From positions 138,206,897 to 138,270,896 of the forward strand of contig NC_081407.1 in assembly GCF_030272615.1 (NCBI RefSeq): 64,000 bases of DNA. The letters are read 5' to 3'. Source of the stretch: Cryptomeria japonica (taxonomy: Eukaryota > Streptophyta > Pinopsida > Cupressales > Cupressaceae). Both the position numbers and the translations under genes were made by a program. A model generated the notes under the pieces. That model ran no database searches and was not told the DNA's origin. It saw only the letters and a program-made list of their open reading frames with translations. Positions 21,397 to 33,400 of the stretch are shown in pieces (positions within the stretch are counted from its first letter, which is position 1; every line of letters begins with the position of its first letter).

Positions 21397-24300
21397 ATGG
21401 CTTCCTCCTCTGCACCTGAATTCATTGCAAACCCTATAGTAATTGAAGTGATTAAATGCCCTAGGCCCATATTTAAAATCATTCCCAAAGTAGCGAAGAA
21501 GGATGATAACCTAGGGCATTTTCTAAAATACCTAAAGGAGTTGCATATGCTGAGGATCCTAGAATTTACATACATTGTCATATTGAAGAATTAGGTGCTG
21601 ATGAGATTATGAACATGTATAGGACAGTAATATGTGATGAAAATGGTAATGTTAACCCGGAACACAAGATAATTGAAACCCTAGTTTTTGTGGAGATACT
21701 TAGCATTCCCGATTTCCCCAAGGAGGTTATAAGGATTGTATTAAGAAGAGTTCATGGGGAGTTCTTTTGGCTAGATTCCATTCATAAGATAACAAAAGAA
21801 GTAGTTAGGGCAGTGACAAGCTTACCTTCCACCAGTAGTAGGCCTGACAAGACTAAAAGTGTTCCAAACAACATTGTAATGACCCTAACCGGTGCAACCT
21901 ATGATAAGAGATCCCTGAGAGTCAATGATGTAAAGGATATCAATGTAAGATTCATTAGCATGATTCTTGGATACAAAGCTACGCATGCCAATGGATTAAA
22001 CTCTATTTCTAGTTTATGTATAGAGAATGTTTATGACTTAGTAAATAGTAATGCAAAGATTGACAAATGCTAATGGTTAAAAGATGAGCAAATAGACAAT
22101 CTAAAGAAACTTAAGGGTGACAAGAAAGGCACATTCAGATTTGGCAACTTACTTGTATATCTATTGTTGTATATCACTAAGGAAGTTCCTGGTATTGGGA
22201 GAAAAGATTTTGGATTTGACATTCTGGTAGGAAAACAACTCTTGGATATTCTTAATAACATGGGAGATGACAGGGAGAAGAACATAATTGAACACTTTCA
22301 GGAACAAAAGGCTAGAATGAAAATTAGGGAAAGACTATCTCAATCCATAGTTGATAAATATGAAAAAGAGATATGTTTTGTTATAAAGAAGGATGAAATC
22401 TTGATGGAGGCGGTGGTATCGAGGACAGTTTGGGTTACAAAGATGGTTTATGAGGCTGATGAGAACATAATAGAAACTTATGCAAAAGCACTTCTAGAAG
22501 CCCCTAGATAACCAACAGAAGAAATATTTGGTAGTGCTGAAACTATTGAAAGAAAAGTTCAATCACAGAAATGAATAATAAAATAGAACAAACAATTAGA
22601 AAAGCATCAAGATAGGCAAAGGTAATCAAGGAAAACATATTGAATATGACTGGTACTAAGGAGAGCAATTTGGAAGGATTACAATCAGAAACACATCTTT
22701 CACCAGTTGATACCTCCTCTGACAGTGAAATACTGGCTGAATTCAAAAGGGTAGTAAGGAAAAGGAAACCTTCACCGGTACCCACTCCTACACCTAAGAG
22801 AACAAGACAGAAACAACAGTCAGTAAGGCCTCCGACAAAGAAAATAACACCCAGGAAGAAAAAGGAAAAACAAGTTATACCCCCACTTGATAATCTTTTG
22901 AATGAAATTACTGAAGATGGAAACTTGTCAAATGTTAGCAAGTTATATAACACTTTCACTAATGAAGAAAAGGAAAGCATAGAAAACAACGTTATTCTAC
23001 ACTTAGATATTTATAAGAAATTTTTGATAGAAGTTGTAGATGACTTGCCCAGTGACTTATACAAAAGGTTAGATGCAAAAAGGTTATCAATTGTGGAACT
23101 AGACAAGAAGATTAAGGTAGAAAAATTGCTTGTAGTTCACCTAGTGAAATCAATAGAAGAAATTGATGAACTGATAAGTGAAGCAAATAGGACTTTATTT
23201 TCCACTAGTCATCGACATGTGGCATTAATGGCTGGTAGAGTAAATGAGATCACTGAAGAGACAACAGACAAATGGGATATCTTCTTTGTAGAAAAGGAAA
23301 AGAAAGAAGAGCTTAAAAGACCAAAGACTTTAAAAGTCTATAAAAAAGCAAAGGATAAAGGTGAAGGCAAGGTAGGTGGTCCTCCAAGCATAAAGATAAC
23401 TGATAACTTTCCCCCACCTTCTTTTGATACTCCATCGGCACAAACTGTTGATACACCACTGGTAACAGTGATGTTGAGAATATGGAGACAACACATGAAG
23501 ACACTAATCCTGATTCAGAGGTGTTGTATACCATGAATATTAACACACAACAAGTCAACATTGTGGTTGATAAGGAAACAACTGAAAAGAGAGATGTGGC
23601 AATTGAGACACCAACAAAAAACATTGCAGTTGAGACAAATGTTGAGGATACAGTTGGAAATGTTGAGATTGGGATTTAAACACATACTGAACAATCAATA
23701 GATCCCCTAGACATTGGAAAGGAAGATACCACTGATGTACACACTGAGAAACCTACTGAGCAACTGGCTACTGATAAATCTATTCAGATACCGGCATTAG
23801 ACAATTCAGAGGTACATACAAAAAAATGGGTAGTTAACACTAAGACACAATCAGAGAAATTGGTAGTGGAAAGCACAGATAAATCAACACAGGTACATTT
23901 TGAGAAACATGAAGAGGAAAAGATTCATATAGAGACAGTGCCACCGGCAACAATTGAGAAACCCAAACCTTTGCTAGTAGAAATGCAGACTCAAACTAAC
24001 CTACTAGATGTCAACATAAGCAAAGATGTTACTCACACTGGCGGATTGCCGATCGTTAAGGTAGTTGGACAATCATCTAGTTCCTCCTTAACAGAATTCA
24101 GTCCAACAAATGTAACATAGGTATTATTAGATTCCATCAAGAAGATCACAGAGTGTAATACACAGGCTTATAAGGCTATTGATGACACAATTCCTTTATT
24201 GAAATTGATTGCACCCAAGTGTAATGTGGAAAATAAAGATTCTTTGAGTCAATTAGACACATTGTCTAAGTACATCACCGACAATATTTTGACAGTTGAT

Positions 24301-24759
24301 CAAATTAATGAGGAGACATTTAGTGAGAAAATGAACAAGGAAAAAAGAAAAATTCTTTGAAGAGACAATAAAGAAGTGCACGAAACACATTGACACCCTT
24401 CTACTAGCACTAAACAAAACTTTAACGGAATTTAAGGAGTTGTACAGAGACACCTGCAAGACTGATCTTCTGATAGTGGATATCAACAAGGAAATTAGCA
24501 TAGCATAGAAGGAAATAAATGATATAGATGACAATCTCATTGGTTCATCAGAACCCATATCAGTTATAGAGAAAGAGATAGTAGGTTTTGAGGAGAAACT
24601 TGAGAAACTCGAAAAGGAGAAGGAAAGAATAAAATACAAAGCTAAGGAACTTAAATACAGACTTGGTCCGAAGCTAGACATCCTCATCTCTTTGAGAAAA
24701 TAGATTTATGAGGCTCTTGTTCCAGGACTTAAGACACTGAAAGAGAAAATGCACATACT
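21397..24759 (+). pseudogene. ORF2 of P, large protein of unknown function, broken and 3' truncated
   Basis: Colinear with ORF2 of M from MASSSAPEFIANPIVIEVIK (21397) to the C-terminal coiled coil. Frames shift at about 21590, 22510-22640 and 23470, with stops near 22072 and 23679. Conserved stretches include GEFFWLDSIHKITKEVV, YDKRSLRVNDVKDINVRF, MILGYKATHANGLNS and TFRFGNLLVYLLLYI. The basic middle (KRKPSPVPTPTPKRTRQKQQ) and TQT-type motifs (MQTQTNLLDV, STQVHF) are kept. The coding region stops at EALVPGLKTLKEKM, about 50 codons before the end seen in M, where K begins. Confidence 0.83.
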
Positions 24760-25974
24760 TGTTGGCATTTCAATAGAAGGAGATTGTTGATATTCAATAA
24801 GGATATTGAGAAGGTTGTTGGAGATTATTGATATAACTGAAAAAGGATGATAACTATCTTTATAACATTATTTTGTCATTGATGTCCAAAAATTGATTTT
24901 CTGATTTAGTATGATGTTGCCATATCTTGAGAAGATTGATTTGAAGAGAATTAAGATGTCGGTAAAAGACATAGAAAGAATGTGATGAATAAGGGGAGAA
25001 ATAAGTTATTCAATGGGTGACTATTACCGAGTTAGACAATGATGAGATCATGTTTTTTAGTTTGTTTTGATATCCTATATATGTTGTTGATTGTAAGGTT
25101 AATACTATACTATGTCACTGAGCAAGGAACCTAGTTGGTAAACTCTAAGGAACCTAGTCGGTAAACCCTAAGGTTATCGATATCGGTTAATGAAGGCGGA
25201 ACGCCTACCGAGTAAAGTTTAGTATTTACCGAGTTGCAACCGAGTTATGACAGATCGCATTGGATGGATAAAAGCATTATTTAATGAAGGATGCTGATGA
25301 GCTTGAGATGAATAAATGATTGGTATGTCGTGCATGAAGTTTGTTAAGGATCTACGACAATGGAAAATCAAGAGGAAGATCTATGGCGTAGATTGAATTG
25401 CAATAACCTAGCACAAGTTCCTAGGAAGGTATGCAAGTTCCAAGGTGAGGTAAAACATTTTCAGATCGAAGGATACATTGAACCTAGTCAAGATCGAAGA
25501 TCTAATGGCAATGATTGATCATGGGAAATGTGATCAAGGAGATTCAATGGTTAGCAAATTGTTTATAAGTAAGGATTTGCTGATAAACAATATATGTGGG
25601 CAAGTGTAAGCACAGGGGATGCTACATAGTGATTACCGAGCACAGAAGCTTGAAGACCTGTTTGAATGATAGAGTAGGGAGCCTAGCAAAGGGACAAGAT
25701 AAGTCCTATGACAATATTGTTTTGAGCATATAGAATCTTCTTTAGCATTTTAGATGTGAAGTTGTAGATATATTTTTATTACCGTTATTTTGTAAGTGAT
25801 AGAAAATCTCTTAACCGAGTGGACTTAACAGTTTTATTTGTAAACCCTCTAGAAAGGTAACATTCTAAATGAGTGTTTGAAATCCTTTGACAAGGTCACT
25901 TCTAACAAAGTGAAGATCCTAACAGATCTGAGGGAAATCCCTTAACCGGGTCACATCTAGCAATGTGTTTGTAA
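24760..25974 (+). repeat. 5' LTR of K, 3' end deleted
   Basis: Starts TGTTGGCATTTCAATAG and follows the family LTR to GCAATGTGTTTGTAA. There the 3' LTR continues with TCTTTCACAGG, but this copy joins ACTAAACAAAGC of RT. TGTAA (25970-25974) occurs at the corresponding place in both parents, a microhomology at the deletion junction. Confidence 0.9.
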
Positions 25975-27103
25975 ACTAAACAAAGCTTTATATGGTCTGA
26001 AACAAGCACTTAGAGCATGGTATGAAAGACTACACTCTTATTTGATCAAGATTGGTTTTATAAGGACAAGTGAAAACAACAATATTTACATGAAGAATGA
26101 TGAGGACAATGGAATACTGATCTCAGCCATATTTGTTGATGATATTGTTTTTTGTGGTAATGACTCCTTATGCAAGAACTTTGGAAATGAAATGTGCAAA
26201 GAATTTGAGATGTCATTAATTGGTGAGATAAAGTATTTTATAGGTTTACAAATATTGCAAATGAAAGATGAGATTTTCATTACTCAATCCAAGTACATAA
26301 AGGAAATCTTGAAGAAATTTGGAATGGAGGATTCTAAACCTGTAAGTACTCCTATGACTACCAACTGTAAACTATCAAAGAATGATGAATCTGCATCTGT
26401 TGATGAGACACTTTACCGATCTATGATTGGAAAGTTGCAATATGTTGTGCACAGTAGACCGGATATAGCACATGCAGTAGGTATTGTTTCAAGATTCTCT
26501 GCAGATCCCAAGGAAACCCATATGATAGCAATTAAGAGAATTTTTAGATACCTGAGAGGCACTGAAGATTATGGCTTAGTATATGAAAAGAGGAATGATT
26601 TTGATTTAAAATTTTATACTGATGTTGATTGGGCAGGCAACATTGATGATGGGAAAAGCACAAGTGGTGGAGCTTTCTTTTTAGGAGAAAGACTAGTGAG
26701 TTGGCAAAGACTAGTGAGTTGGCTCAGTAAGAAACAAGGATGTATTTCACAGTCAACAACTGAAGCTGAATATGTTGCTGTAGCATTGAATTGCACAAAT
26801 ATAGCATGGATCAAACAACTGTTGGAAGGTATAAATGAAAAGGTTACCGAGCCAGTAACTATATTCTGTGATAATACTAGTGCCATTAACATTTCAAAGA
26901 ATCCAGTAATGCACTCTAAGACAAAGCATATATCTATAAAGTATCATTATCTCAGAGAATAAGTTCAAGAGAAGAAAGTTGTGCTAGAATATATCAGTTC
27001 AAAGGAGCAATTAGTAGACATCTTCACAAAGCCACTGCCAAGTAACACTTTTGAGTATCTCAGAAGCAAGTTAGGGGTCCTACCCCTATCTTCTACTCAC
27101 TGA
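25975..27103 (+). pseudogene. Ty1/copia RT C-terminal half and RNase H
   Basis: The frame begins inside RT at [18 protein letters not shown], passes the catalytic FVDDIVFCGND (about 26127-26160), SLIGEIKYFIGLQI and KPVSTPMTTNCK, and enters RNase H with RSMIGKLQYVV, ADPKETHMIAIKRIFRYL, FYTDVDWAGNIDDGKST and QSTTEAEYVA. A TAA at 26960-26962 interrupts it before FTKPLPSNTFEYL and the final stop at 27101. An exact 18-bp tandem duplication (26688-26705 and 26706-26723) repeats RLVSWQ inside RNase H. Confidence 0.93.
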
Positions 27104-27576
27104 CAGAATTCGGTGAAAGAATCAATTCGATGAATCTATAGAATATTATGTGTGGATTGATGCTGATTTATGCACTTTAGAAGGTTTTCTAAAGGTTTGC
27201 AAGAAATAGTGAATAGAGGAAAAGTTGCTCTAACTGAGATTGAGATGCTACATAGCAAAGAAAATCACTTCATAGCAGAAGAAATAATGAATTAGTTTTT
27301 ACTTTTTGGCATTGTTGTCAAAGGGGGAGAAGACTAAATGGTTGACTGAATGGTAAAGCCCTGAATGAAGAAGATAACAGAAGACTAATGACAAGGGGAG
27401 AAGATTATTGCAACAGGGAGAAGCCTGATAAAAAAAAGGAGAAGACTTCAGAAGATTTTAATAGCTCAAGGATAACAGGAGAAGTCTAACAACAATCTGA
27501 ATCTGAATCAATTTGAATATCTTGTTGGTATTACCATTTAAAAGTTGGTTTTGCCATCAATGTCAAAGGGGGAGAT
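27104..27576 (+). promoter_or_regulatory. 3' untranslated region with polypurine tracts of K
   Basis: No coding sequence. G/A-rich tracts recur: CAAAGGGGGAGAAG near 27320, CAAGGGGAGAAG near 27390, GGGAGAAG near 27417 and AAAAGGAGAAG near 27437. The tract AAAGGGGGAGAT at 27565-27576 directly precedes the 3' LTR. Just before it TTTGCCATCAATGTCAAA is the near reverse complement of TTTGTCATTGATGTCAA in the U3. Confidence 0.82.
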
Positions 27577-29071
27577 TGTTGGCATTTCAATAGAAGAATA
27601 TTGTTAGCATTTCAATAAGGATATTAAGAAGGTTGTTGAAGATTATTTGATATAACTGAAAAATGATGATAACTATCTTTATAACATTATTTTGTCATTG
27701 ATGTCAAGAAATTGATTTTCTGATTCAGTATGATGTTGGCATATCTTGAGAAGATTGATTTGAAGAGAATTAAGATGTCGGTAAAAGACATAGAAAGAAT
27801 GTGATGAATAAGGGGAGAAATAAGTTATTCAATGGGCAACTATTACCGAGTTAGACAATGATGAGATCATGATGTTAAGATTGTTTTTATATCCTACAAA
27901 TGTTGTTGATTGTAAGGTTAATACTATACTATGTCACTGAGAAAAGAACCTAGTCGGTAAACCTTAAGGAACCTAGTTGGTAAACCCTAAGGTTATCAAT
28001 ATCGGTTAATGAAGGCAGAATGTCTACCGAGTAAAGTTTAGTATTTACTGAGTTGCAACCGAGTTATGACAGATCGCATTGGATGGATAAAAGCATTATT
28101 TAATGAAGGATGTTGATGAGCTGGAGATGTATAAATGACTGGTATGTCATGCATGAAGTTTGTTAGGGATCTACGACAATGGAAAATCAGGTAGAAGATC
28201 TACAGCTAAGATTGAACCGCAATAACCTTGTGCAAGTTCCAAGAAAGGAATGCAAGTCCCTGGGAAAGGTAAAACGTTTTCAGATTGAAGGATACATTGA
28301 ACCTAATGAAGATTGAAGATCTGATAGCTAAGATTGATCATGGGAAATGTGATCAAGGAGATTAAGCGGTTAGAATTGTTTATAAATAAGGAATTGTTGA
28401 TAAACAATGTATGTGAGCAAGTGTAAGCACATGGATGCTATAGAGTGATTACCACGCACAGAAGCTTGAAGACCTATTTTGAATAATAGAGTAAGGAGCC
28501 TAGTAGAGGGACAAGATAAGTCCTCTGACAAGATTGTTTTGAGAAAATAAGAATCTGCTTTAGCATTTTAGATGTGAAGTTGTAGATATATATTATTACT
28601 GTTGTTTATTCTGTAAGTAACAGGAAATCTCTTAACCGAGTGGACTTAATAGTATTATTTGTAAACCCTCTATCAAGGTAACATTCTAAATGAGTGTTTG
28701 AAATCCTTTGACAAGGTCACTTCTAACAAAGTGAAGATCCTAACAGATTTGAGGAAAATCCCTAACCGGGTCACATCTAGCAATGTGTTTGTAATCTTTC
28801 ACAGGATTTGCTTTTAACTGAGCATACTCTAGAAAAGTATATTTCTTAGTGGGTCCAAAATCCCATAGTGGTTTTTCCATATTTGGGTTTCCACATTAAA
28901 TATGGTGTTATATGTATTATGCTGATTATGTGTTTATGAGTTTGCATGTTTAGCAGTTTTTGGTTATATTGCTGAAGTATAAGTTACCGAGGTTGAATCT
29001 GTTGATTTTATGGAAGATTAAGTTTGTATGATTCACCCCCAGATGATAGTCTTTGGCATCAGAACGTTACA
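27577..29071 (+). repeat. 3' LTR of K
   Basis: Complete LTR of 1,495 bp, TGTTGGCATTTC to GAACGTTACA, of the same family as 3396-4876 read in reverse. The GATTCACCCCC block near the end has lost its CTCTCA part (GATTCACCCCCAGATGATAG). Confidence 0.9.
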
Positions 29072-29197
29072 ATTACAAGAGCTCCAAAACCACCAAACAA
29101 GGCATCCAAAGAAGGCTCTTCATTCTAAATTACCACAACCATTGGATTGCCTCCACAAAAGTTGGAAGGACACCGATTTTAGCTCCAATACTTAATT

Positions 29198-30476
29198 TGT
29201 TGGCAATATGTGTTGTCATTGATGTCAATATGATGTCTAACAATTTATATGTTATCATTAGTTGTCTTGACACTAGTGATATGGTTATTAGTTGGACTGT
29301 GAATTTCTGAGTTCTTAAGGAAGTAATGGAGATGTATAATTTTATTAGCATATAAGATAGATGTTGGTTGCAGACGATTTGTGGATATTCACCTTCTTGG
29401 TGTCTGATGTCTAGACTGGGTAGTACAATTGATGATGCTAATGGTAATGAATTCATGATGAGGTCTAGATGGTTTAAGATACTAAAATGAGGATTAGATG
29501 TATGGCATTAGAATGAAGATAATGTACTATGTGAGAAGATAATGTTTCTAAGAGATTTTTGTCCTTGGAAGTTTGATAAAGCAAGTTGGTGCAAAAGTAT
29601 GTATTGACATGTGTCTAGAAGATTTCTATGCATTCCTCCATATTTTATAATATGGCCTTGCATACTTTAATGTAATGGCTATGCTCATTGAACTCCTATC
29701 TTTTCAAGTCTTGGGTTTTGCAACTGATATGGTTGGTGCTTGTCGTTGGCTAATAGTCTTCTTGTCAAACAAAATTGGTCTATAAAATGCTTTGCATTTC
29801 TCCACATTAGTGTTTCTAGTGATGCAACTTGGAGGACATGATTATAAAATTTGTACTATTTCCCAATTCAATCATCAAGTGCTAATATGGTCTGCAAGTA
29901 CTAGAAATGTGTTTTATATTTGACTAGCTCTCCAGAATGAGATACTTTGTATCAATTGTGTTGTGCCAACATGATATTTTTATGGAATGATGAAAGAAGG
30001 ATTTTAGATTATTTTTGTATGTTCAAGGAATGTTTTGGTGTGTTCCACATCATGTTAGATGGTCTATTTTATGTTGCATTATGACTAGAATGGATGTTTC
30101 AAGATAATCACTCTGATTTGGCTTGCAAATGTTTCTCCTTGAATTGTGGTGAATCTTTGTATGTCTCTACTTTCTTTGAAGACTATGTTGTATTGATTTT
30201 AGGTCCTACCTTGGTGTGTGGAGATCCACATTGTGCCTATTCATTTGGAAGACATGTTTTGGGTTGACTTATAGTGTGCTACTTGGTGTTTCTACATGTT
30301 ACCATGTTGCTGACCTTGAAGGATGTGTAGTAGTGTGTGAATTGTTTTGGAATACTTAGAAATAAGTGATATGATAATTTTTGGTCCTCAAAATATCATG
30401 GATTAAATACATTCACCCAATTGTCTTTTTTCATCCCTCCTATTAAGCAACTATTAATTTTCCCACTCATTGATAA
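29198..30476 (+). repeat. LTR remnant, truncated by element D
   Basis: Starts TGTTGGCAATATGTGTTGTC and carries TTGTCATTGATGTCAA in its first 40 bases, the hallmark of LTRs in this window. Further on, GGTGTGTGGAGATCCACATT resembles the LTR of D (GGTGTGTGGATATCCACATT near 31559). No clear 3' LTR end or primer site is found before D begins. The 126 bases before it (29072-29197) match nothing I recognise. Confidence 0.6.
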
Positions 30477-33400
30477 TGTTGGAAATTCTAAGTTATATTG
30501 TCATCGATGTCAAACTTGCTAGTCCAGATATGGTCTAGTTCGGAAGTGGTCTGGTCCAGATATAGTCTTGTACAGTCTTGTGTTGTGCAAACTATTGTTG
30601 GTTACAATTGATGATAGGTGATTTATCTTGTTCTATACAAACTACTAATCATTATAGTTGGTGACAAGTGAGTTGTTATTATGTTTTCATTCAAGTATAT
30701 GAAGGTTTCTCTATTTTGTATTGTTGATGAAAAGTGTCATGAATCAGTATTATTGTTAAGTTTGATTGGTGCCTCAATTGAAGTTTGTTGTGGAAGACGA
30801 TTATATATGTATGATGTTGATTGATGTTGTTGTTGAGTTTGATTGATGCCTCAGTTTAAGTTTGTCATGGAAGATGGTTAGAGATGTATTATATCAATGA
30901 GCAAAGTTTTTTGTTGCTTTTGTGTTTGATTTGGTATCTTAGTTGAAGTTGTGTTATCATTGATGTCACAATAAGTTGGTGACAAATGTTTGGTGGTATA
31001 TTTACTCTAGTATTAAGTGTTCAAATGCTATCACATTGTATGATGATGATGTTGTGCCTACATGAGGAGTTTTCAAAGGATCAATGTAGTAGAAATTTCA
31101 ATATGTAAGAATAAGTTTTTAATGACCTAGTGGAAGAATGTTTTGATCTGAGTTGTGAAGAGTATGGTGTGTAGATTTGCATATAATTTTAATTATCTAT
31201 GAATGGTTTACTATCAAGTTTGTAGGTCCTCTAGTTTCTCAAATGATGAGATTATTTATTGTTGTTCTTTGACAATGAGAGTGTCTGTTACACTGGTCTG
31301 GAATCTGCTTGGTTGCTTCTGGATATGTGAACTCAAGTGTTGCAGTTTGGAGGACATTCTTATTTGGTTTGTACAATGTTCCATTTTGAATCTTTGGTGT
31401 TGTTTTTATTCTGCATGTTTTTTATGGTGGTCTATGCTTGGAATGGTTAGTTGTGTTGGGTCTTAGTGTACCTAGATGGATTATCTTATCTAGGTCATGA
31501 TTTTTGGTCTAGTTATGCATTCGAGGTTAAGTTGGAATTATATTATTTTGGGTCTCATCATGGTGTGTGGATATCCACATTAGGTAATTTGCATTGGAGG
31601 ATGTTTATGGGCCAACTAGTTGTTGATTTTTATTCTTTATCTATATGTTTCAATTGGAACCGGCTTTGGAAGATGTGTTAGGGTATGTAGCTCATTGGTA
31701 TCATCTAAGAGGCAGGTGTGGTGTTGTTTTTGGGTCTCTTATTTCTCCTAGAGTGGACAACATTAGAGTTTATGTAATTTTGTATACTCTATTTTATGTT
31801 GACAGTTCAAAATTTTAATGAATATCTTTGATATAAGGATGCGTAAATGTATGTGTCGAGTAGTAGATGATAATATGATGAAACTATAAGGATCTAGTCA
31901 ACTACTGAGAGGGGGAGTGAATCAATAGATATAAAACAAGATAAATTTTCACCAAACTTAATCTTAACTCAAAAACAACTTGCTAAACTAACCGGTTTAG
32001 TCATTGTATCAAAAACTGCAACTGCACTGTCAAACTTTACCAGTTGACCAAAACATCAAAGATACAATGTAACAGATCTGAAACTCACATACCATTTAAC
32101 CAAAATATTAAATCACTTTACTAACATCATTAATAGCTCATTTCAGATCACTTCTGATCATCTAAACATATCTAAGTGGATTTACCAATTAATCATATCA
32201 ACCATATCAAAACATATCCACAAAATCATTCACCACTTGACACAATGATTTTTCATGTGGAAACCCAAATGGGAAAAACCACGGTGGGGATGAATACTCA
32301 CAAGTATTTTGAACTCTTCTGAAGTTCACCATGTTAGGATCTAAGCCTTGTTAGAAGCTTATACAATAATGTCCTGTTAAGAACAAATCCGGTTAGGGAC
32401 CACCCGGTCAAAGGATTGATTACAATACCCTATTAAAGGTAATACCCTGTTAAGAGTAACCTCGGTAGAGGATTTCAAATCCAAGATAATGTATCACCTG
32501 GTTAGAGGATTTAAAAAACACCAAGCCTATTAAAGCTTACCCGATTAAGGGATTTAACTATTGTAATGGTTAGAGAACAATAGGGTCTTTGTTGATCTGG
32601 TAATAGCACTACCTTTCTTAGTCAGATCCTTTTCTGCTCCTATCTGCCTTCACAACATTCTGCAGACATTCTTGGTTCAGCAATAGTCTCACTACCAAAC
32701 TTAACCAAATTTCCAACACAATTACAAATATCTCATCGACCTTAAATACAAATACAATAAGTCGGTAACATAGCACAAAACCTACAAATATCATAGAGAT
32801 TACAAACATATAGGTTTAATCATAACCATTGGATTACAAAGAAATCAACTACACATTGTTTAAGACAACATTGACCGCTCCTAGATTACCGCACATTGGA
32901 TCTTGTAGTTCATCACGCGTTTTCCACTTCATGCTATGCATTTGATCATTTCTGAGATAAACGGTTATCTTCACATGCCAAAACCACTTTGAAACTCATC
33001 ACTTGCATCATCCTTACGTGGAATCTATATCTTTGATCACCATTCGATCATTGATCATCACAACCGATTCACCAAGATCCATTGGTTAGGATTCGGCTTA
33101 TCAACTAGTTAGGGTTATCGATTGATCACTCTAATTGAATAACAATACCAATACCAGTTTCTATCACTGCTATACTATCGGTTACTTTACTACATCACTA
33201 CCGGTTTGCAATACAACTCCTTTACCAGTTACTATTGACATCAATGACAACATTATACTTCATCAATGCAATCTTCATGCAATGCCAACAGTAGAGATCC
33301 ATTGGTTAGGATTCAGCTTATAAATTGGTTAGGGTTACCGGTTGATCACTCTACTTGAATAACAATACCAATACTGGTTTCCATCACTGCTCTACTACCG

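Larger units (their letters stand above)
12439..24759 (+). mobile_element. Large non-autonomous LTR element P, interrupted by M, 3' end lost
   Basis: The 5' LTR is in two parts (12439-12722 and 19430-19920), split by element M. After the rejoined LTR come a primer site, ORF1 (coiled coil plus CCHC knuckles) and ORF2. No protease, integrase, RT or RNase H is visible. The element stops at 24759, near the end of ORF2, where the LTR of K begins. Its polypurine tract and 3' LTR are missing from the window. It is closely related to M, with colinear ORFs, but more decayed. Confidence 0.88.
24760..29071 (+). mobile_element. Ty1/copia element K (C1 family), internally deleted
   Basis: Two LTRs of the C1 family flank the last third of a copia pol. 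The 5' LTR (from 24760) stops at 25974 and runs straight into RT coding sequence, so the last part of the LTR, primer site, Gag, protease, integrase and start of RT are gone. The 3' LTR is complete (27577-29071). Flanking pentamers ATACT and ATTAC do not match, so no clean target duplication is seen. It abuts the truncated end of P. Confidence 0.9.

Noticed and set aside
29053-29456. Open frames at 29053-29310 (+) and 29130-29456 (-)
   Set aside because: The first starts inside the LTR of K and crosses into unrelated DNA; the second lies antisense in an LTR remnant. Neither has a domain.
31203-31681. Membrane-like open frames in the 5' LTR of D, with parallels at 48051-48678
   Set aside because: Cys/Trp/Leu-rich chance frames of the LTR. 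The parallels exist because both LTRs descend from one sequence, and the frames differ in length.
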